The notes: generated by a model from the letters alone, not told the origin. Counted from the stretch's first letter, positions 12,114 to 22,105 are shown. The stretch is DNA of 34,687 nucleotides from an uncultured Saprospiraceae bacterium (GCA_938018185.1 CALIIW010000038.1:1-34687), one strand, 5' to 3'. Made by a program: numbers and translations.

Positions 12114-13535
12114 ATGAATAGACTGCTAAGTACAATAATACTATTCACTTTTTTTCTTCTACCTACGGGGAAAGGACAAGTTATTGCAATGTCCGAAGAC
12201 CTTTATTTGAAAAATGACCTTGCTTATTTTCTGGTAGGGAATTATCAAGACACTTTCGCATTATTTAGAGATATAGATCATAAGTATAAATTGCATACTT
12301 ATGATAATCTCATGTTGCCAGTCGATGTAATTGAATTCGAATTCGATTTCAAACGGATGAAAATAGTCGATGTATTGAATGATGGCAACGGATTTTTTAA
12401 TATTATTTATTGCGGTAAAAAGAAAGGTGAAATATATTTAAATGCTGAAAAATATACTATCAAAGGGGAAAGGGTAGATTCTTCAACACTTGTCATCTAC
12501 AATGATCTGATTGATTTTCCTGATTACAATGTTGTGCTATCAGATAATGAGACTAAAGTTTTGCTCTATGAAATAGAATCAAAAACAAAAATAGAGGCTG
12601 TAGCTTTTGATAATGAGAATAGCAGATTACTTTGGCAAAAAACATTTCAGAGTGATGATTTTGATCTTTATTATGACTTCGAACAAATATTGATTAGCAA
12701 TTTAGGTCAAGTCTTCATTGTTTCTTCCAAAAAGAAATTTACTGCTAAGAAGATAGATCCTTTTTTCCTCATTCATTATCTTCCCTTTGGTGTAGACAAA
12801 TTGGAAGCTATTGAAATTCCTTTTGCTGAAAACCGCAATTATTCAAGCAAATTTGTTTTTGACAATTTAAATAATAGACTTACTGCTGCAGGTTTGTATG
12901 CCAATAGAAGATTATTTAAAGCAATGGGTTATTTTTTTATCAGTATACCTATGAACAATAGTGCAAAATATACCATGGAGATGAAGCCTTTTACAAAGGA
13001 CTATATCATGGAATATTTGAATAGAAAAAAAATTAATAAAAAAGCTGGCATTGTTGATACCGAAATAAAAGAAATAGTTTTAAGAAAAGATGGAGGGGCC
13101 TTATTAATAGGGGAGAAAGTAAAGTTGAAAGAAAAAGTGACCGGATCTAAAATTGACAATGAAATGTTTAGGGCAGATTTTTTTTATGAAGAAATATTTA
13201 TGATTTCTATTCATCCAGATGGGGAAGAACATTGGAAAAATATTATTCATAAAAGACAATATTCCTTTGATGACTCAGGTATTTTTTCTTCTTTTTATTT
13301 GCTTAAAACTGCTCAAAATTTAAACATAATCTTTAATGATGATATCCGTTCACAAAGCACAGTTTCTCAATTTAGTATAAAAGGAGATGGAGCGTACAAG
13401 CGCAAAGCTATTCTCAATACCGGCGATATCGAAGTGAAACTCAGAATTAAAGACGCCCTTCAAGTTTCTTCTAACCAAATTGTAATTCCTAGTCAATTCA
13501 AAAATAAACTACGTCTTATTAAATTCACCTTCTAG
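12114..13535 (+). CDS. Exported protein of unknown function
   Basis: The 473-residue protein has a signal peptide (MNRLLSTIILFTFFLLPTGKGQ). The mature part is rich in short beta strands and aromatic/Asp residues, and in places reads like a degenerate beta-propeller (for example LLWQKTF and GGALLIGEKV, where strand-turn units recur). I saw no catalytic motif, no membrane segment beyond the signal and no T9SS sorting domain. It starts 8 nt after the MORN-repeat gene, which points to an operon and possibly a shared envelope role. I do not recognise the family, and the propeller idea is inference from the strand pattern only. Confidence 0.7.
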   Translation: MNRLLSTIILFTFFLLPTGKGQVIAMSEDLYLKNDLAYFLVGNYQDTFALFRDIDHKYKLHTYDNLMLPVDVIEFEFDFKRMKIVDVLNDGNGFFNIIYCGKKKGEIYLNAEKYTIKGERVDSSTLVIYNDLIDFPDYNVVLSDNETKVLLYEIESKTKIEAVAFDNENSRLLWQKTFQSDDFDLYYDFEQILISNLGQVFIVSSKKKFTAKKIDPFFLIHYLPFGVDKLEAIEIPFAENRNYSSKFVFDNLNNRLTAAGLYANRRLFKAMGYFFISIPMNNSAKYTMEMKPFTKDYIMEYLNRKKINKKAGIVDTEIKEIVLRKDGGALLIGEKVKLKEKVTGSKIDNEMFRADFFYEEIFMISIHPDGEEHWKNIIHKRQYSFDDSGIFSSFYLLKTAQNLNIIFNDDIRSQSTVSQFSIKGDGAYKRKAILNTGDIEVKLRIKDALQVSSNQIVIPSQFKNKLRLIKFTF

Positions 13536-13623
13536 ATCTTGTTTTTGGACAATTTCTTCTTCTTATAGTCATTTTAAACCACTGATTTATTGTATCTTCA
13601 TTTTAAGCTATTTAATTATATAT

Positions 13624-16600
13624 ATGTTACTTAGAAGATATACTTTAATATTGGGTTTCGTTATTGGATTAGTATTGCCAGTTAATGCACAGCATGCTGA
13701 GATGAAGTACAATTCAAAATCCAATGAGATTCCTTCTTGGGTTAAGTTGATGTATGAAGAGGACGCGGACCCTGGTGAAGTTGCAAAAGCTTATAAAGCA
13801 TATTACCAAGAAAGAGAATTTGTCAAAAATGGACATACCCAATATTACAAAAGATGGTTAAGGTCTATGCTTAGAGATATAAATGGAGCCAATTCTGGCA
13901 AAAGAACCTCTAAAGAAATTAGACTTGAAGAACAAGCATATATCTCTAAATCAAAAGAACTAAAAGCGAAGAGACAAAATACAGGATCATGGGAATGCCT
14001 GGGGCCGATTGATTTTGATAAAGAAGCCGAAGGTAGAAGTTATGCATCTGGAGCAGCGCATGTATATACGGTAGAACAATCAGTTTCAAATCCAGATATT
14101 CTATATGCTGGTACGGCAACAACTGGTCTTTGGAAATCAATTGATCATGGTGAAAATTGGATACTCTGTACTAGAGATCTTTTGGTGAATGGGATAAGAT
14201 CAATAGAAATTGATCACAAAGACCCTGAGGTCGTTTACTTTAATGCAGCAGGTGGAGGCGTATATAAGAGTATCGACGGAGGTCAAACTTGGACGCTGTT
14301 GATGGATGCTGTAATTTCTGAAGAAACTCATAATGCAAATGATATTGTCATGCATCCTACTGATAATAATATTTTATTTCTAAGTTCCCAAAGAGGTTTT
14401 TTTAAAACGGAAAATGCTGGTCAAACTTGGGAAAAAATTCTTAATGGTAATTTTCAGGAACTAGAATTTCAGCCTTCAAATGCTGATGTCTTATTCCTCA
14501 TCAAGCAAGTTGATAATAGAACGGAGTTTTACAAATCGATAGATGGAGGGGAAACTTTTGAGCTTAAAGATTCTGGCTGGCCAGGTTCAGATTTAGAAGC
14601 AGGGGAAGAGCAAAAAAGAACTGAAATAGCTGTAACAGAAGCTAATCCAAATAAGGTTTATGCCTTAGCAACCGGTAATGCAAATGGAGGTTCAGGCTTA
14701 TATGGAATTTATGTAAGTGAGGATGCAGGTGAAAGTTGGACTTTCAAATGTTGTGGTCCACAACCATCTGGACCGGCAGTGGCGGGACAAAATATAAACA
14801 TGATGGGCTGGGCAGATGACGGTTCTGATGATGGAGGTCAATATTACTATGATTTAGCCTTAGATGTATCTCCAACAAACGAAAACAAAGTATTTGTCGC
14901 AGGAGTCAATTTATGGATATCAGAGGATGGCGGTGATACATTCGTATGTCCTTCTAAATGGTCTCACTCTGGCAAGGTGAATTATGTCCATGCTGATATC
15001 CATGATGTTAGATATGTAGGAGACGAGTTATGGGTAGCTTGTGATGGGGGCATTTTCTTTTCAGATGATGATGCAGCAGTCTTCCAGAGAAAGATGAAAG
15101 GCATCGCTGGGACAGATTTCTGGGGTTTTGATTCAGGCTTTTTGGATGGGGAGATAATGTTAGGTGGGACTTATCACAACGGAACATTATTGAAGGATCA
15201 TGACGTATATGAAAATGGATGGATCTCAACAAGAGGTGGAGACAATATAAGAGGCTATGTGAATTTTGGAAACCCTCGTATTGTGTATGATGATGGTGGG
15301 AAAAGAGCTTTGCCAGGAGACAGAACAAAACCATTTATTGAATATTCTTTTGGAAGAAAACCCAATGCCTCATACGTCACTGGCGAATCAAGTGATTTGG
15401 CTTATGATGCAAGATGTTACAACATAGTATATTCTGGTTTTGAAACGGGTGTATGGAAATCCGAGGACGATGGCGGCTCCTGGGATATGATTTATGACTT
15501 TGGAGAAAATGTAGCAGCCTTAGAAATATCTCGTACTGATCCTATGGTCTTGTATGCAGCAACATTTGTAGATTGGTGGGGTGAAAAAAGAATTTATAGA
15601 ACCACTGATGCTGGAGCCACTTGGACAAACATTACGCCTTTAAGTTTATTTGAAGGAGGCTATTGGCCTCCAATTGATGTAGCCATTGATAGCAAGGATC
15701 CAATGAAAATATGGATCGCTAGAACACCTCAAAGCGGTGGCTATAATCCGCTTAATGGATCTAAAGTTTTTCAGTCTTCAGATGGTGGAGACAGCTGGAC
15801 AAATATCACTACTCCAAGTCTTGACGATGAGCATCTCACAAATATTGAACATCAAAGAGGTACGGAAGGAGGCGTTTATCTAGGGACAAGACGAGCGGTG
15901 TATTATAAGAATGATAATATGAATGATTGGGAATTGTACAATTCTGAATTGCCCCTTTCTACTTACTCAACCAAGTTGGTTCCCTATTATTGGGAAGGAA
16001 AGATTAGAAATGGAACAAACCGTTCTGTGCATCAATGTGATTTTTATGAAGTCTCAAAACCTGAGGCACAGATAGCTGCAGACAGGTTGACTTCTTACTG
16101 TACAAGAGATAGCATTCAATTTATAGATCATTCTGCTTTATTTAATGAGGGAGCAACTTGGACCTGGTCTTTCCCTGGAGGAATACCAGAAACTTCCAAT
16201 GAAAGACACCCCAAAGTGGTTTACCCAAATTTGGGAAATTTTGATGTAAGCTTAACAGTCACGGATGTGAATGGATCTGATTCACAAACTATTGAAAACT
16301 TCATCCAAATAACTTCTGATTGCGACCCTGAAGGTGTTCCGGGCAATGCCATTCAGTTAGATGAAAATGGAGATTATGCTTATTCCGAAAATGTAAATTT
16401 AGGCTTAACAAATACCATGACCATGTCTGCTTGGATTAAACCATCTGGCATCCAAAATGAATATACTGGGATAGTAATGGCAAGCGATGGTAATGCTTTT
16501 GGCTTTAACTTTAGACCTAATATGGAATTAGGATATCATTGGCCAAATGGACAATGGTATTGGAGCTCAGGGCTTTATATTCCTGCTGATGAATGGTCTC

Positions 16601-17667
16601 ATGTGGCAATAGTAACTGAACCAACTGGAATCACTTTATACTTAAATGGAGTTGGTGTAAAACATGTATTTGAACCTGCTCAAGTTGAAACAGATGGGGC
16701 GGCTTTTCATATTGGCTCTTACCTGGCATGGGATTCTCGAAATTTCAAAGGGATGATGGATGAGGTTTGTATTTGGGATAAAGCTTTGACAGAACAAGAA
16801 ATTAGATTGGGGATGCATTTAACAAAAGATAACAATGATCCCAAGCTCAAAGCATACTACCAATTTAATGCTACTACTGGGCCTGAATCTGATCGTATAG
16901 GTTCGGCACATGCGACCCTCAGGGGCGGGACAGCAAGGTTATACTCTTCTGCTCCTGTTGGAGCTGGAGAATCTCAAGCAAAGTTGGTAGTGGAGAACGG
17001 TACGAGCAAATTTTTAGATAGGAAATTTTCTATTGAATTTGAAAATGATAATCCACAAGGTGAAGTAGTTGTAAGTCACATTGAAGTTGACCCGGATCTA
17101 TACCCTAGTGATAATGCTGATAGCGGTTATTGGGTCCTTCATAATTTTGGAGAACAAGATGTTACTGAGATAAAGTCTTTACTTATTCATGTACCAAATA
17201 TCTTAGAAGATGATCTTCAATTTAAACATGGACATTTACTATACCATCGCGCTTTTAATGATGAAAATAATACTTGGTCCTATATGAGTTCTGCGGATCA
17301 AATTTTTGCTGGGCAAAGAGGTCTCGCCTTGTATAACGATTTGACTTTGCCTTTCGGCCAATTATCAATCACTAGAGAAAAGATTATCAGACAAGAGGAA
17401 GAAGAGTTAACATCTACGAAAGAATTTTTACCAAAACAAGTTTTAGTATATCCAAATCCACTTAACTCTGAAAATAAACTGAGGGTAAAAACAGATGCTC
17501 TCGGAGCTTTTGAATTTTCCTTATACGATACTCAAGGCAAATGTATAAAATCGGTTGAGCTAGTAGATGAAGGGGAAGTGGACGTCTCTGAATTTCAAGC
17601 GGGTACTTACTTTTTTCAGTTGATAAGTAAAACAAAAATTCAAAACGGAGTAGTTACTTTATTTTAA
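13624..17667 (+). CDS. T9SS-secreted BNR-repeat / PKD / LamG protein
   Basis: The 1,347-residue protein has a signal peptide (MLLRRYTLILGFVIGLVLPVNAQ). Residues about 120-780 hold many BNR/sortilin-like propeller blades (YAGTATTGLWKSIDHGENW, GGVYKSIDGGQTW, IYRTTDAGATW, VFQSSDGGDSW). About 820-900 is a PKD domain (ATWTWSFPGGIPE, GNFDVSLTVTD). About 905-1080 is a LamG/ConA-like domain (GDYAYSENVNLG, MSAWIKPSG, FKGMMDEVCIWDKAL). The last 85 residues are a T9SS sorting domain (VLVYPNPLNS ... GTYFFQLIS). Family knowledge: Asp-box propellers of this kind may be glycoside-active or purely binding; I see no clear sialidase triad, so I do not call a sialidase. It lies 88 nt after the unknown exported protein, perhaps in the same unit, and converges on trhO. 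Confidence 0.88.
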   Translation: MLLRRYTLILGFVIGLVLPVNAQHAEMKYNSKSNEIPSWVKLMYEEDADPGEVAKAYKAYYQEREFVKNGHTQYYKRWLRSMLRDINGANSGKRTSKEIRLEEQAYISKSKELKAKRQNTGSWECLGPIDFDKEAEGRSYASGAAHVYTVEQSVSNPDILYAGTATTGLWKSIDHGENWILCTRDLLVNGIRSIEIDHKDPEVVYFNAAGGGVYKSIDGGQTWTLLMDAVISEETHNANDIVMHPTDNNILFLSSQRGFFKTENAGQTWEKILNGNFQELEFQPSNADVLFLIKQVDNRTEFYKSIDGGETFELKDSGWPGSDLEAGEEQKRTEIAVTEANPNKVYALATGNANGGSGLYGIYVSEDAGESWTFKCCGPQPSGPAVAGQNINMMGWADDGSDDGGQYYYDLALDVSPTNENKVFVAGVNLWISEDGGDTFVCPSKWSHSGKVNYVHADIHDVRYVGDELWVACDGGIFFSDDDAAVFQRKMKGIAGTDFWGFDSGFLDGEIMLGGTYHNGTLLKDHDVYENGWISTRGGDNIRGYVNFGNPRIVYDDGGKRALPGDRTKPFIEYSFGRKPNASYVTGESSDLAYDARCYNIVYSGFETGVWKSEDDGGSWDMIYDFGENVAALEISRTDPMVLYAATFVDWWGEKRIYRTTDAGATWTNITPLSLFEGGYWPPIDVAIDSKDPMKIWIARTPQSGGYNPLNGSKVFQSSDGGDSWTNITTPSLDDEHLTNIEHQRGTEGGVYLGTRRAVYYKNDNMNDWELYNSELPLSTYSTKLVPYYWEGKIRNGTNRSVHQCDFYEVSKPEAQIAADRLTSYCTRDSIQFIDHSALFNEGATWTWSFPGGIPETSNERHPKVVYPNLGNFDVSLTVTDVNGSDSQTIENFIQITSDCDPEGVPGNAIQLDENGDYAYSENVNLGLTNTMTMSAWIKPSGIQNEYTGIVMASDGNAFGFNFRPNMELGYHWPNGQWYWSSGLYIPADEWSHVAIVTEPTGITLYLNGVGVKHVFEPAQVETDGAAFHIGSYLAWDSRNFKGMMDEVCIWDKALTEQEIRLGMHLTKDNNDPKLKAYYQFNATTGPESDRIGSAHATLRGGTARLYSSAPVGAGESQAKLVVENGTSKFLDRKFSIEFENDNPQGEVVVSHIEVDPDLYPSDNADSGYWVLHNFGEQDVTEIKSLLIHVPNILEDDLQFKHGHLLYHRAFNDENNTWSYMSSADQIFAGQRGLALYNDLTLPFGQLSITREKIIRQEEEELTSTKEFLPKQVLVYPNPLNSENKLRVKTDALGAFEFSLYDTQGKCIKSVELVDEGEVDVSEFQAGTYFFQLISKTKIQNGVVTLF

Positions 17668-17689
17668 ATCTTTGTGATCCTTAAATACT

Positions 17690-18730
17690 TTATTTTTCAA
17701 GATCCATGTCTTTGTGAAATGCCTTGTACCGTCCTTTTCCAAACTTGGTACCGTTAAATTCTATGGTGCCTTTAAGAAGGTTTCTTTCTTCTTCAGGGAG
17801 TTTATTAAAATCTGTACACTTAGAAGAACAGCAATTAACATGTTTCTCCGCGCAGGATTTGCATTGGATGAATAAGATATGGCAAGCGTCATTCAGACAG
17901 TTGACATGATCATCACAAGGCTCACCACATTGATGGCAACTTGCAATAACATCATCTGATATCTTCTCCCCCATTCGTTCATCAAAGACGAAGTTTTTGC
18001 CTATGAATTTATTTTTTAGGCCATTCTTTTTGGCCTGTCTAGCATATTCAATTATTCCCCCATCGAGTTGATAGACATTTGTAAAACCTTTATGCTTATA
18101 ATAAGCAGAGGCTTTTTCACATCTGATGCCTCCAGTGCAATACATTACGATGTTTTTTTCTTTGTCAGATTGGAGCATCTCCTCTACTTTTGGCAAGGCT
18201 TCTCTGAAGGTTTCTACATCAGGTCTTATGGCGCCATCAAAATAGCCGACTTCGGTTTCATAGTGATTACGCATATCAATAAGGATTGTATTTTCTTGGT
18301 CGGTTAGCTGATTAAAAGATTCAGCATCTAGGTGTACGCCTCTATTAGTTACATCAAATGATTTGTCGTCCAATCCATCGGCAACTATCTTTTCTTTAAG
18401 TTTTATCTGCAATTTGAAAAATGATTTCCCATCATCTTCAATAGCAATATTCAAACGCTCTCCCTTAAAAAAAAGGATATCGTCAAAGGCTTTTTGAAAT
18501 AACTCCATGTTCTTTGAAGGAACAGATAACTGTCCATTGACTCCCTCGTGGGCAACATAAATTCTACCCAAGACACCGACCTTAGACCAGTTTGTATATA
18601 AATGATCCCTAAATAATTGTGGATTTTTAATTTGGTAATACTTGTAGAAAGATAAGGTTGTTCTTTCCGTTTTGTCCTCTTTCAACTTCTGGCGAAGTTC
18701 CTCGCTATTGACGCGATTATATAATTTCAT
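17690..18730 (-). CDS. trhO: Oxygen-dependent tRNA uridine(34) hydroxylase (rhodanese family)
   Basis: From the ATG at 18728-18730 the protein has 346 residues and begins MKLYNRVNSEEL; an in-frame TTG 36 nt upstream would add a Cys-containing tail not typical of the family. The N-terminal half has the acylphosphatase-like fold segment with VAHEGVNGQLSVP. The rhodanese domain has DMRNHYETEVGYFDGA and the active loop MYCTGGIRCEKAS, with the catalytic Cys at about 198. The C-terminus has the Cys-rich extension common in this family (CHQCGEPC, CKSC, CCSSKC). Known role: hydroxylation of U34 in tRNA to ho5U, using O2. It follows rho on the same strand but is separated by a long hairpin. Confidence 0.93.
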   Translation of the reverse strand: MKLYNRVNSEELRQKLKEDKTERTTLSFYKYYQIKNPQLFRDHLYTNWSKVGVLGRIYVAHEGVNGQLSVPSKNMELFQKAFDDILFFKGERLNIAIEDDGKSFFKLQIKLKEKIVADGLDDKSFDVTNRGVHLDAESFNQLTDQENTILIDMRNHYETEVGYFDGAIRPDVETFREALPKVEEMLQSDKEKNIVMYCTGGIRCEKASAYYKHKGFTNVYQLDGGIIEYARQAKKNGLKNKFIGKNFVFDERMGEKISDDVIASCHQCGEPCDDHVNCLNDACHILFIQCKSCAEKHVNCCSSKCTDFNKLPEEERNLLKGTIEFNGTKFGKGRYKAFHKDMDLEK

Positions 18731-18807
18731 TTTAAATTCTTTTTGTGGACAATTGCAATTTATCAACTAAAAGATTATTTCGTTCGTTCCTCACTCAATA
18801 GTTGTGA

Positions 18808-18868
18808 GATGTCTGATGTTAGTTGTCAGATTCTTTCAACAGACATCTGACAACTAACATCTAACATC
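18808..18868. repeat. 23-bp inverted repeat (hairpin) between trhO and rho
   Basis: The left arm 18808-18830 pairs with the right arm 18846-18868 with two mismatches around a 15-nt loop. It begins 3 nt past the rho stop codon and has no adjacent T-run. It may act as a 3'-end hairpin for rho, or be a dispersed intergenic repeat; the sequence alone does not decide. Confidence 0.75.
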
Positions 18869-18871
18869 TGA

Positions 18872-20491
18872 TTACCCATTCATAGAAACCAAAAACTCAT
18901 CGTTGCTTGTTGTGTTTCTCATGTGTTTCAGTAAGAAATCCATGGCTTCAACAGGCTTCATATCAGATAAGTGGTTTCTTAATATGATCATTCTTTGTTG
19001 TGTATCTTTATCAAGTAAGAAATCATCTCTTCTTGTACTAGATTTAGTTAAGTCAACAGATGGATACATACGCTTATTAGCCAAGCTTCTATCCAATTGA
19101 AGTTCCATGTTACCAGTACCTTTAAATTCTTCAAAGATCACACCGTCCATTTTAGAACCAGTGTCAATTAAAGCAGTAGCTAAAATAGTCAGTGATCCAC
19201 CATCTTCAATATTTCTAGCTGCGCCAAAGAATTTTTTAGGCTTGTGTAAAGCATTTGCTTCTACACCACCAGAAAGTACCTTTCCAGATGCTGGAGCAAC
19301 AGTGTTATATGCTCTTGCTAGTCTTGTTATTGAATCTAATAAGATAACAACATCGTGACCAGACTCAACCAATCTTTTTGCTTTTTCCAAAACAACACCT
19401 GCCACTCTTACATGATTGTCAGCTGGTTCGTCAAAAGTAGAAGCAATAACCTCTGCCCTAACATTACGCTTCATGTCAGTAACTTCCTCAGGTCTTTCAT
19501 CAATCAGCAAAACCATCAAATAACTTTCAGGATGATTTTTTGCAATAGCGTTTGCTATGTCTTTTAGCAACCAAGTTTTACCTGTTTTAGGTTGTGCAAC
19601 GATTAATCCTCTTTGTCCTTTACCAATAGGTGTGAACAAGTCTATTATTCTATTACTAAAATCTTTTCCTTGTGGATGATGTGTTAGGCTAAATTTTTCT
19701 TGCGGAAACAAAGGAGTCAAATATTCAAAAGGCACTCTGTTTCTGATGAATTGTGGCTCTAGTCCATTGATTCTTGAAACTCTTAAAAGTGCGAAATATT
19801 TTTCACCTTCCTTTGGAGGTCTGATTGCTCCTTTTACGGTATCACCAGTTTTCAAACCAAATAATTTGATTTGAGAAGGTGAGACATAAATATCATCTGG
19901 AGAAGTCAAGTAATTGTAATCAGAAGATCTTAAAAATCCATAACCATCCGGCATCATTTCTAAAATTCCTTCACCTTCGATGATGCCATCTATTTCAACA
20001 TCAAATTTAGGAACCTCAGGATTTGATTTGTCTCCATTCCTAGGTGGACGAGAATCTTTTCTTCTATCAAATTTATTGTTCCTATTCTTATCGTCTCTTC
20101 CGTTTCTGTTATTTCTGTTTCTGTTATCGTTAAATTGCTTTTTCGAATAATCGGAATTTTGCTTATCCTCTTCTTCTACGACTTTTTCTTTAGCAACTTC
20201 TTTAGTTTTTTCCTCAATTACTTCTACCTCTACCTCCTTCTCTGCTTCTTCTATAACTACAGGAGCCTTCTCTTTTGCACGAGAAACTTTAGGTGCTCTT
20301 TTTTTAACTTCTTTAGCAGGTTTGGCCTTTTCAGTTCTTGTTTCGGTTGCTGGAGATACAGCTTGTTCGTCAAGAATTTTGTAAATCAATTCTTGTTTAT
20401 TCATGCGTTTATACCCTTTAAGGCCTAGCTTTTCAGCAACCTCCTTAAGTTCAGGAACTAGCATGTCATTTAATTGAAGTATATCCAACAT
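18872..20491 (-). CDS. rho: Transcription termination factor Rho with a long disordered insertion
   Basis: The 539 residues exceed E. coli Rho (419) because of an insertion. In order: Rho N-terminal helix domain (about 1-43, [20 protein letters not shown]); a disordered segment (about 44-165), first Lys/Glu/Ala-rich and then Asn/Arg/Asp-rich ([20 protein letters not shown]); the CSD RNA-binding domain (about 170-245, [14 protein letters not shown]); and the ATPase core with Walker A QPKTGKTW (300-307), [13 protein letters not shown] (328-340), Walker B VVILLDS (381-387) and the R-loop [11 protein letters not shown]. Known role: hexameric RNA helicase that ends transcription. Disordered insertions are known in Bacteroides Rho, where one was reported to promote phase separation. 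The gene is divergent from serS. Confidence 0.97.
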   Translation of the reverse strand: MLDILQLNDMLVPELKEVAEKLGLKGYKRMNKQELIYKILDEQAVSPATETRTEKAKPAKEVKKRAPKVSRAKEKAPVVIEEAEKEVEVEVIEEKTKEVAKEKVVEEEDKQNSDYSKKQFNDNRNRNNRNGRDDKNRNNKFDRRKDSRPPRNGDKSNPEVPKFDVEIDGIIEGEGILEMMPDGYGFLRSSDYNYLTSPDDIYVSPSQIKLFGLKTGDTVKGAIRPPKEGEKYFALLRVSRINGLEPQFIRNRVPFEYLTPLFPQEKFSLTHHPQGKDFSNRIIDLFTPIGKGQRGLIVAQPKTGKTWLLKDIANAIAKNHPESYLMVLLIDERPEEVTDMKRNVRAEVIASTFDEPADNHVRVAGVVLEKAKRLVESGHDVVILLDSITRLARAYNTVAPASGKVLSGGVEANALHKPKKFFGAARNIEDGGSLTILATALIDTGSKMDGVIFEEFKGTGNMELQLDRSLANKRMYPSVDLTKSSTRRDDFLLDKDTQQRMIILRNHLSDMKPVEAMDFLLKHMRNTTSNDEFLVSMNG

Positions 20492-20715
20492 ATTTGATAG
20501 GTAAGTTTAGAAATATCTGTTTATGATTATTAATTTATTGCGGAATATATGGGGAAGCTATATATTATTATTGTATTGTAAAATATGAAATTCTACTCTT
20601 CTGATTATTCCTATATATATCTTCAGTGGGAATTAAAAGGAAATTATAACACTTTAAAAGGTAAACGTCAGAAAATCTTGAAATGTTATATAGCAGAAGA
20701 GAATTGCTGATAGTG

Positions 20716-20723
20716 CAAAAATA
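20716..20723 (-). promoter_or_regulatory. Candidate -7 box for rho (tattttTG on minus strand)
   Basis: The minus strand reads TATTTTTG, a match to TAnnTTTG. A TTTG that could serve as the -33 element lies at 20740-20743 (minus), with a somewhat short 16-nt spacer. Confidence 0.3.
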
Positions 20724-20746
20724 GGATTTTTTTTGATATCAAATAC

Positions 20747-20754
20747 TATCTTTG
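20747..20754 (+). promoter_or_regulatory. Candidate -7 box for serS (tatctttg)
   Basis: This is an exact TAnnTTTG match followed by C, which is typical for the phylum, about 70 nt before the serS ATG. No well-spaced -33 TTTG was found; the nearest, at 20732-20735, is only 11 nt upstream. Confidence 0.4.
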
Positions 20755-20824
20755 CCAAAAAAAAGCTTAAATACCCATCTTTAATCAATGACAACCGTAT
20801 TAAGTCACTATAATCTATACTCAA

Positions 20825-22105
20825 ATGTTGCAATTAGGTTTCATCAGAGACAACAAAGAAGCCCTAATAAAAGGGCTAAAAATCAGAAATTTTAAAGATT
20901 CTGAGCTAGTTTTAGTGGATAAAATTATCTCTCTAGATGATAATAGAAAAAGTTTACAGACTGACTTGGACAGCAAAAAAGCTGAAACCAATAAATTGTC
21001 TAAAGCCATAGGAGATTTATTTAAGTCTGGCAAGCAAGCAGAGGCTCAAGAAATGAAGGGAAATGTTTCCAGTTTGAAGGAAGAGATTAAATCTGGGGAA
21101 GATAAACTTTCTGAGATCATGAAAGATCTTGAGACTAATTTGTTAGCTATTCCAAATGTTCCACATCTTTCTGTGCCTGCAGGAACAAAAGAAGAGGATA
21201 ATGAAGTTTATAGAGCTTGGCCAAAAGATTTACCTGTTCTTCCTGAATCAGCAAAACCACATTGGGAATTAGCAACAAAATATAATCTCTTTGATTTACA
21301 ATTAGGAGCTAAAATTACTGGTGCGGGCTTTCCTTTATATAGAGGGAAAGGAGCTAAATTGCAAAGAGCACTTATCAATTTTTTCTTGGATGAAGCAGAT
21401 GCTGCTGGCTATGAAGAAATTATACCACCTTTATTGGTAAATGAAGCTTCTGCTAGAGGTACTGGTCAACTTCCAGACAAAGAAGGGCAAATGTATCACG
21501 TGACTGAGGATGACCTTTATCTTATTCCAACTGCCGAAGTTCCTATTACTAACATCTATAGAGATGTGATTTTGGAAGAATCAAAATTGCCAATTAAACT
21601 TACAGGTTATACACCTTGTTTTAGAAGAGAAGCCGGCTCTTATGGAGCGCATGTGAGGGGATTAAACAGGGTGCACCAATTTGATAAAATAGAAATTGTC
21701 AGGATAGAACATCCTGATAAATCATATGCAGCCATGGAAGAAATGATAGCACACATTTCTTTATTATTAGATAAACTAGAATTACCTTATAGAATTCTAA
21801 GATTATGCGGCGGAGACTTAGGCTTTACTTCTGCGTTGACTTATGATTTTGAAATTTATTCAGCAGCACAAAAAAGATGGTTGGAAGTTAGCTCAGTTTC
21901 TAATTTTGAAACATTCCAATCAAATAGATTGAAGCTAAGGTATAAAGACGAAGACAATAAAAAATCATTGGCTCATACACTGAATGGATCTGCTTTAGCA
22001 TTGGCGAGAATTGTGGCAGGCTTATTGGAAAACAACCAAACAGAGGCAGGTATTGTTATACCTAAAGCACTTCAGCCTTATACAAAATTTGAAATAATTA
22101 ACTAA
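20825..22105 (+). CDS. serS: Seryl-tRNA synthetase
   Basis: The 426 residues match the usual class IIa enzyme length. The N-terminal tRNA-binding coiled-coil arm spans about 1-110. The catalytic core has motif 1 near GAGFPLYRGKGAKLQRALINF (about 166-186), TAEVP (236-240) for serine binding, motif 2 FRREAGSYGAHVRGLNRVHQ (266-285) and motif 3 NGSALALARIVAGLLENNQ close to the C-terminus. Known role: charges tRNA-Ser (and tRNA-Sec where present) with serine in the cytosol. It is divergent from rho. The zinc metallopeptidase gene follows after 68 nt with no visible terminator between them, so the two may share a transcript. Confidence 0.97.
   Translation: MLQLGFIRDNKEALIKGLKIRNFKDSELVLVDKIISLDDNRKSLQTDLDSKKAETNKLSKAIGDLFKSGKQAEAQEMKGNVSSLKEEIKSGEDKLSEIMKDLETNLLAIPNVPHLSVPAGTKEEDNEVYRAWPKDLPVLPESAKPHWELATKYNLFDLQLGAKITGAGFPLYRGKGAKLQRALINFFLDEADAAGYEEIIPPLLVNEASARGTGQLPDKEGQMYHVTEDDLYLIPTAEVPITNIYRDVILEESKLPIKLTGYTPCFRREAGSYGAHVRGLNRVHQFDKIEIVRIEHPDKSYAAMEEMIAHISLLLDKLELPYRILRLCGGDLGFTSALTYDFEIYSAAQKRWLEVSSVSNFETFQSNRLKLRYKDEDNKKSLAHTLNGSALALARIVAGLLENNQTEAGIVIPKALQPYTKFEIIN

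Larger units (their letters stand above)
20492..20824. other. 333-nt divergent rho/serS intergenic region
   Basis: This region separates two divergent housekeeping genes. It is very AT-rich and contains candidate -7 boxes facing each way (20716-20723 minus, 20747-20754 plus). I found no RNA gene, strong hairpin or T-box-like structure in it. If the minus-strand box is real, rho would carry a leader of about 215 nt. Confidence 0.5.

Noticed and set aside
14041-15960. Sialidase activity for the BNR-repeat protein
   Set aside because: The Asp-box-like blades are present, but I could not identify the arginine triad or other catalytic residues, so only a BNR-type propeller is claimed.
18731-18766. 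Upstream TTG start for trhO
   Set aside because: It adds a 12-residue tail with two Cys not typical of TrhO; the ATG at 18728-18730 matches the family start.
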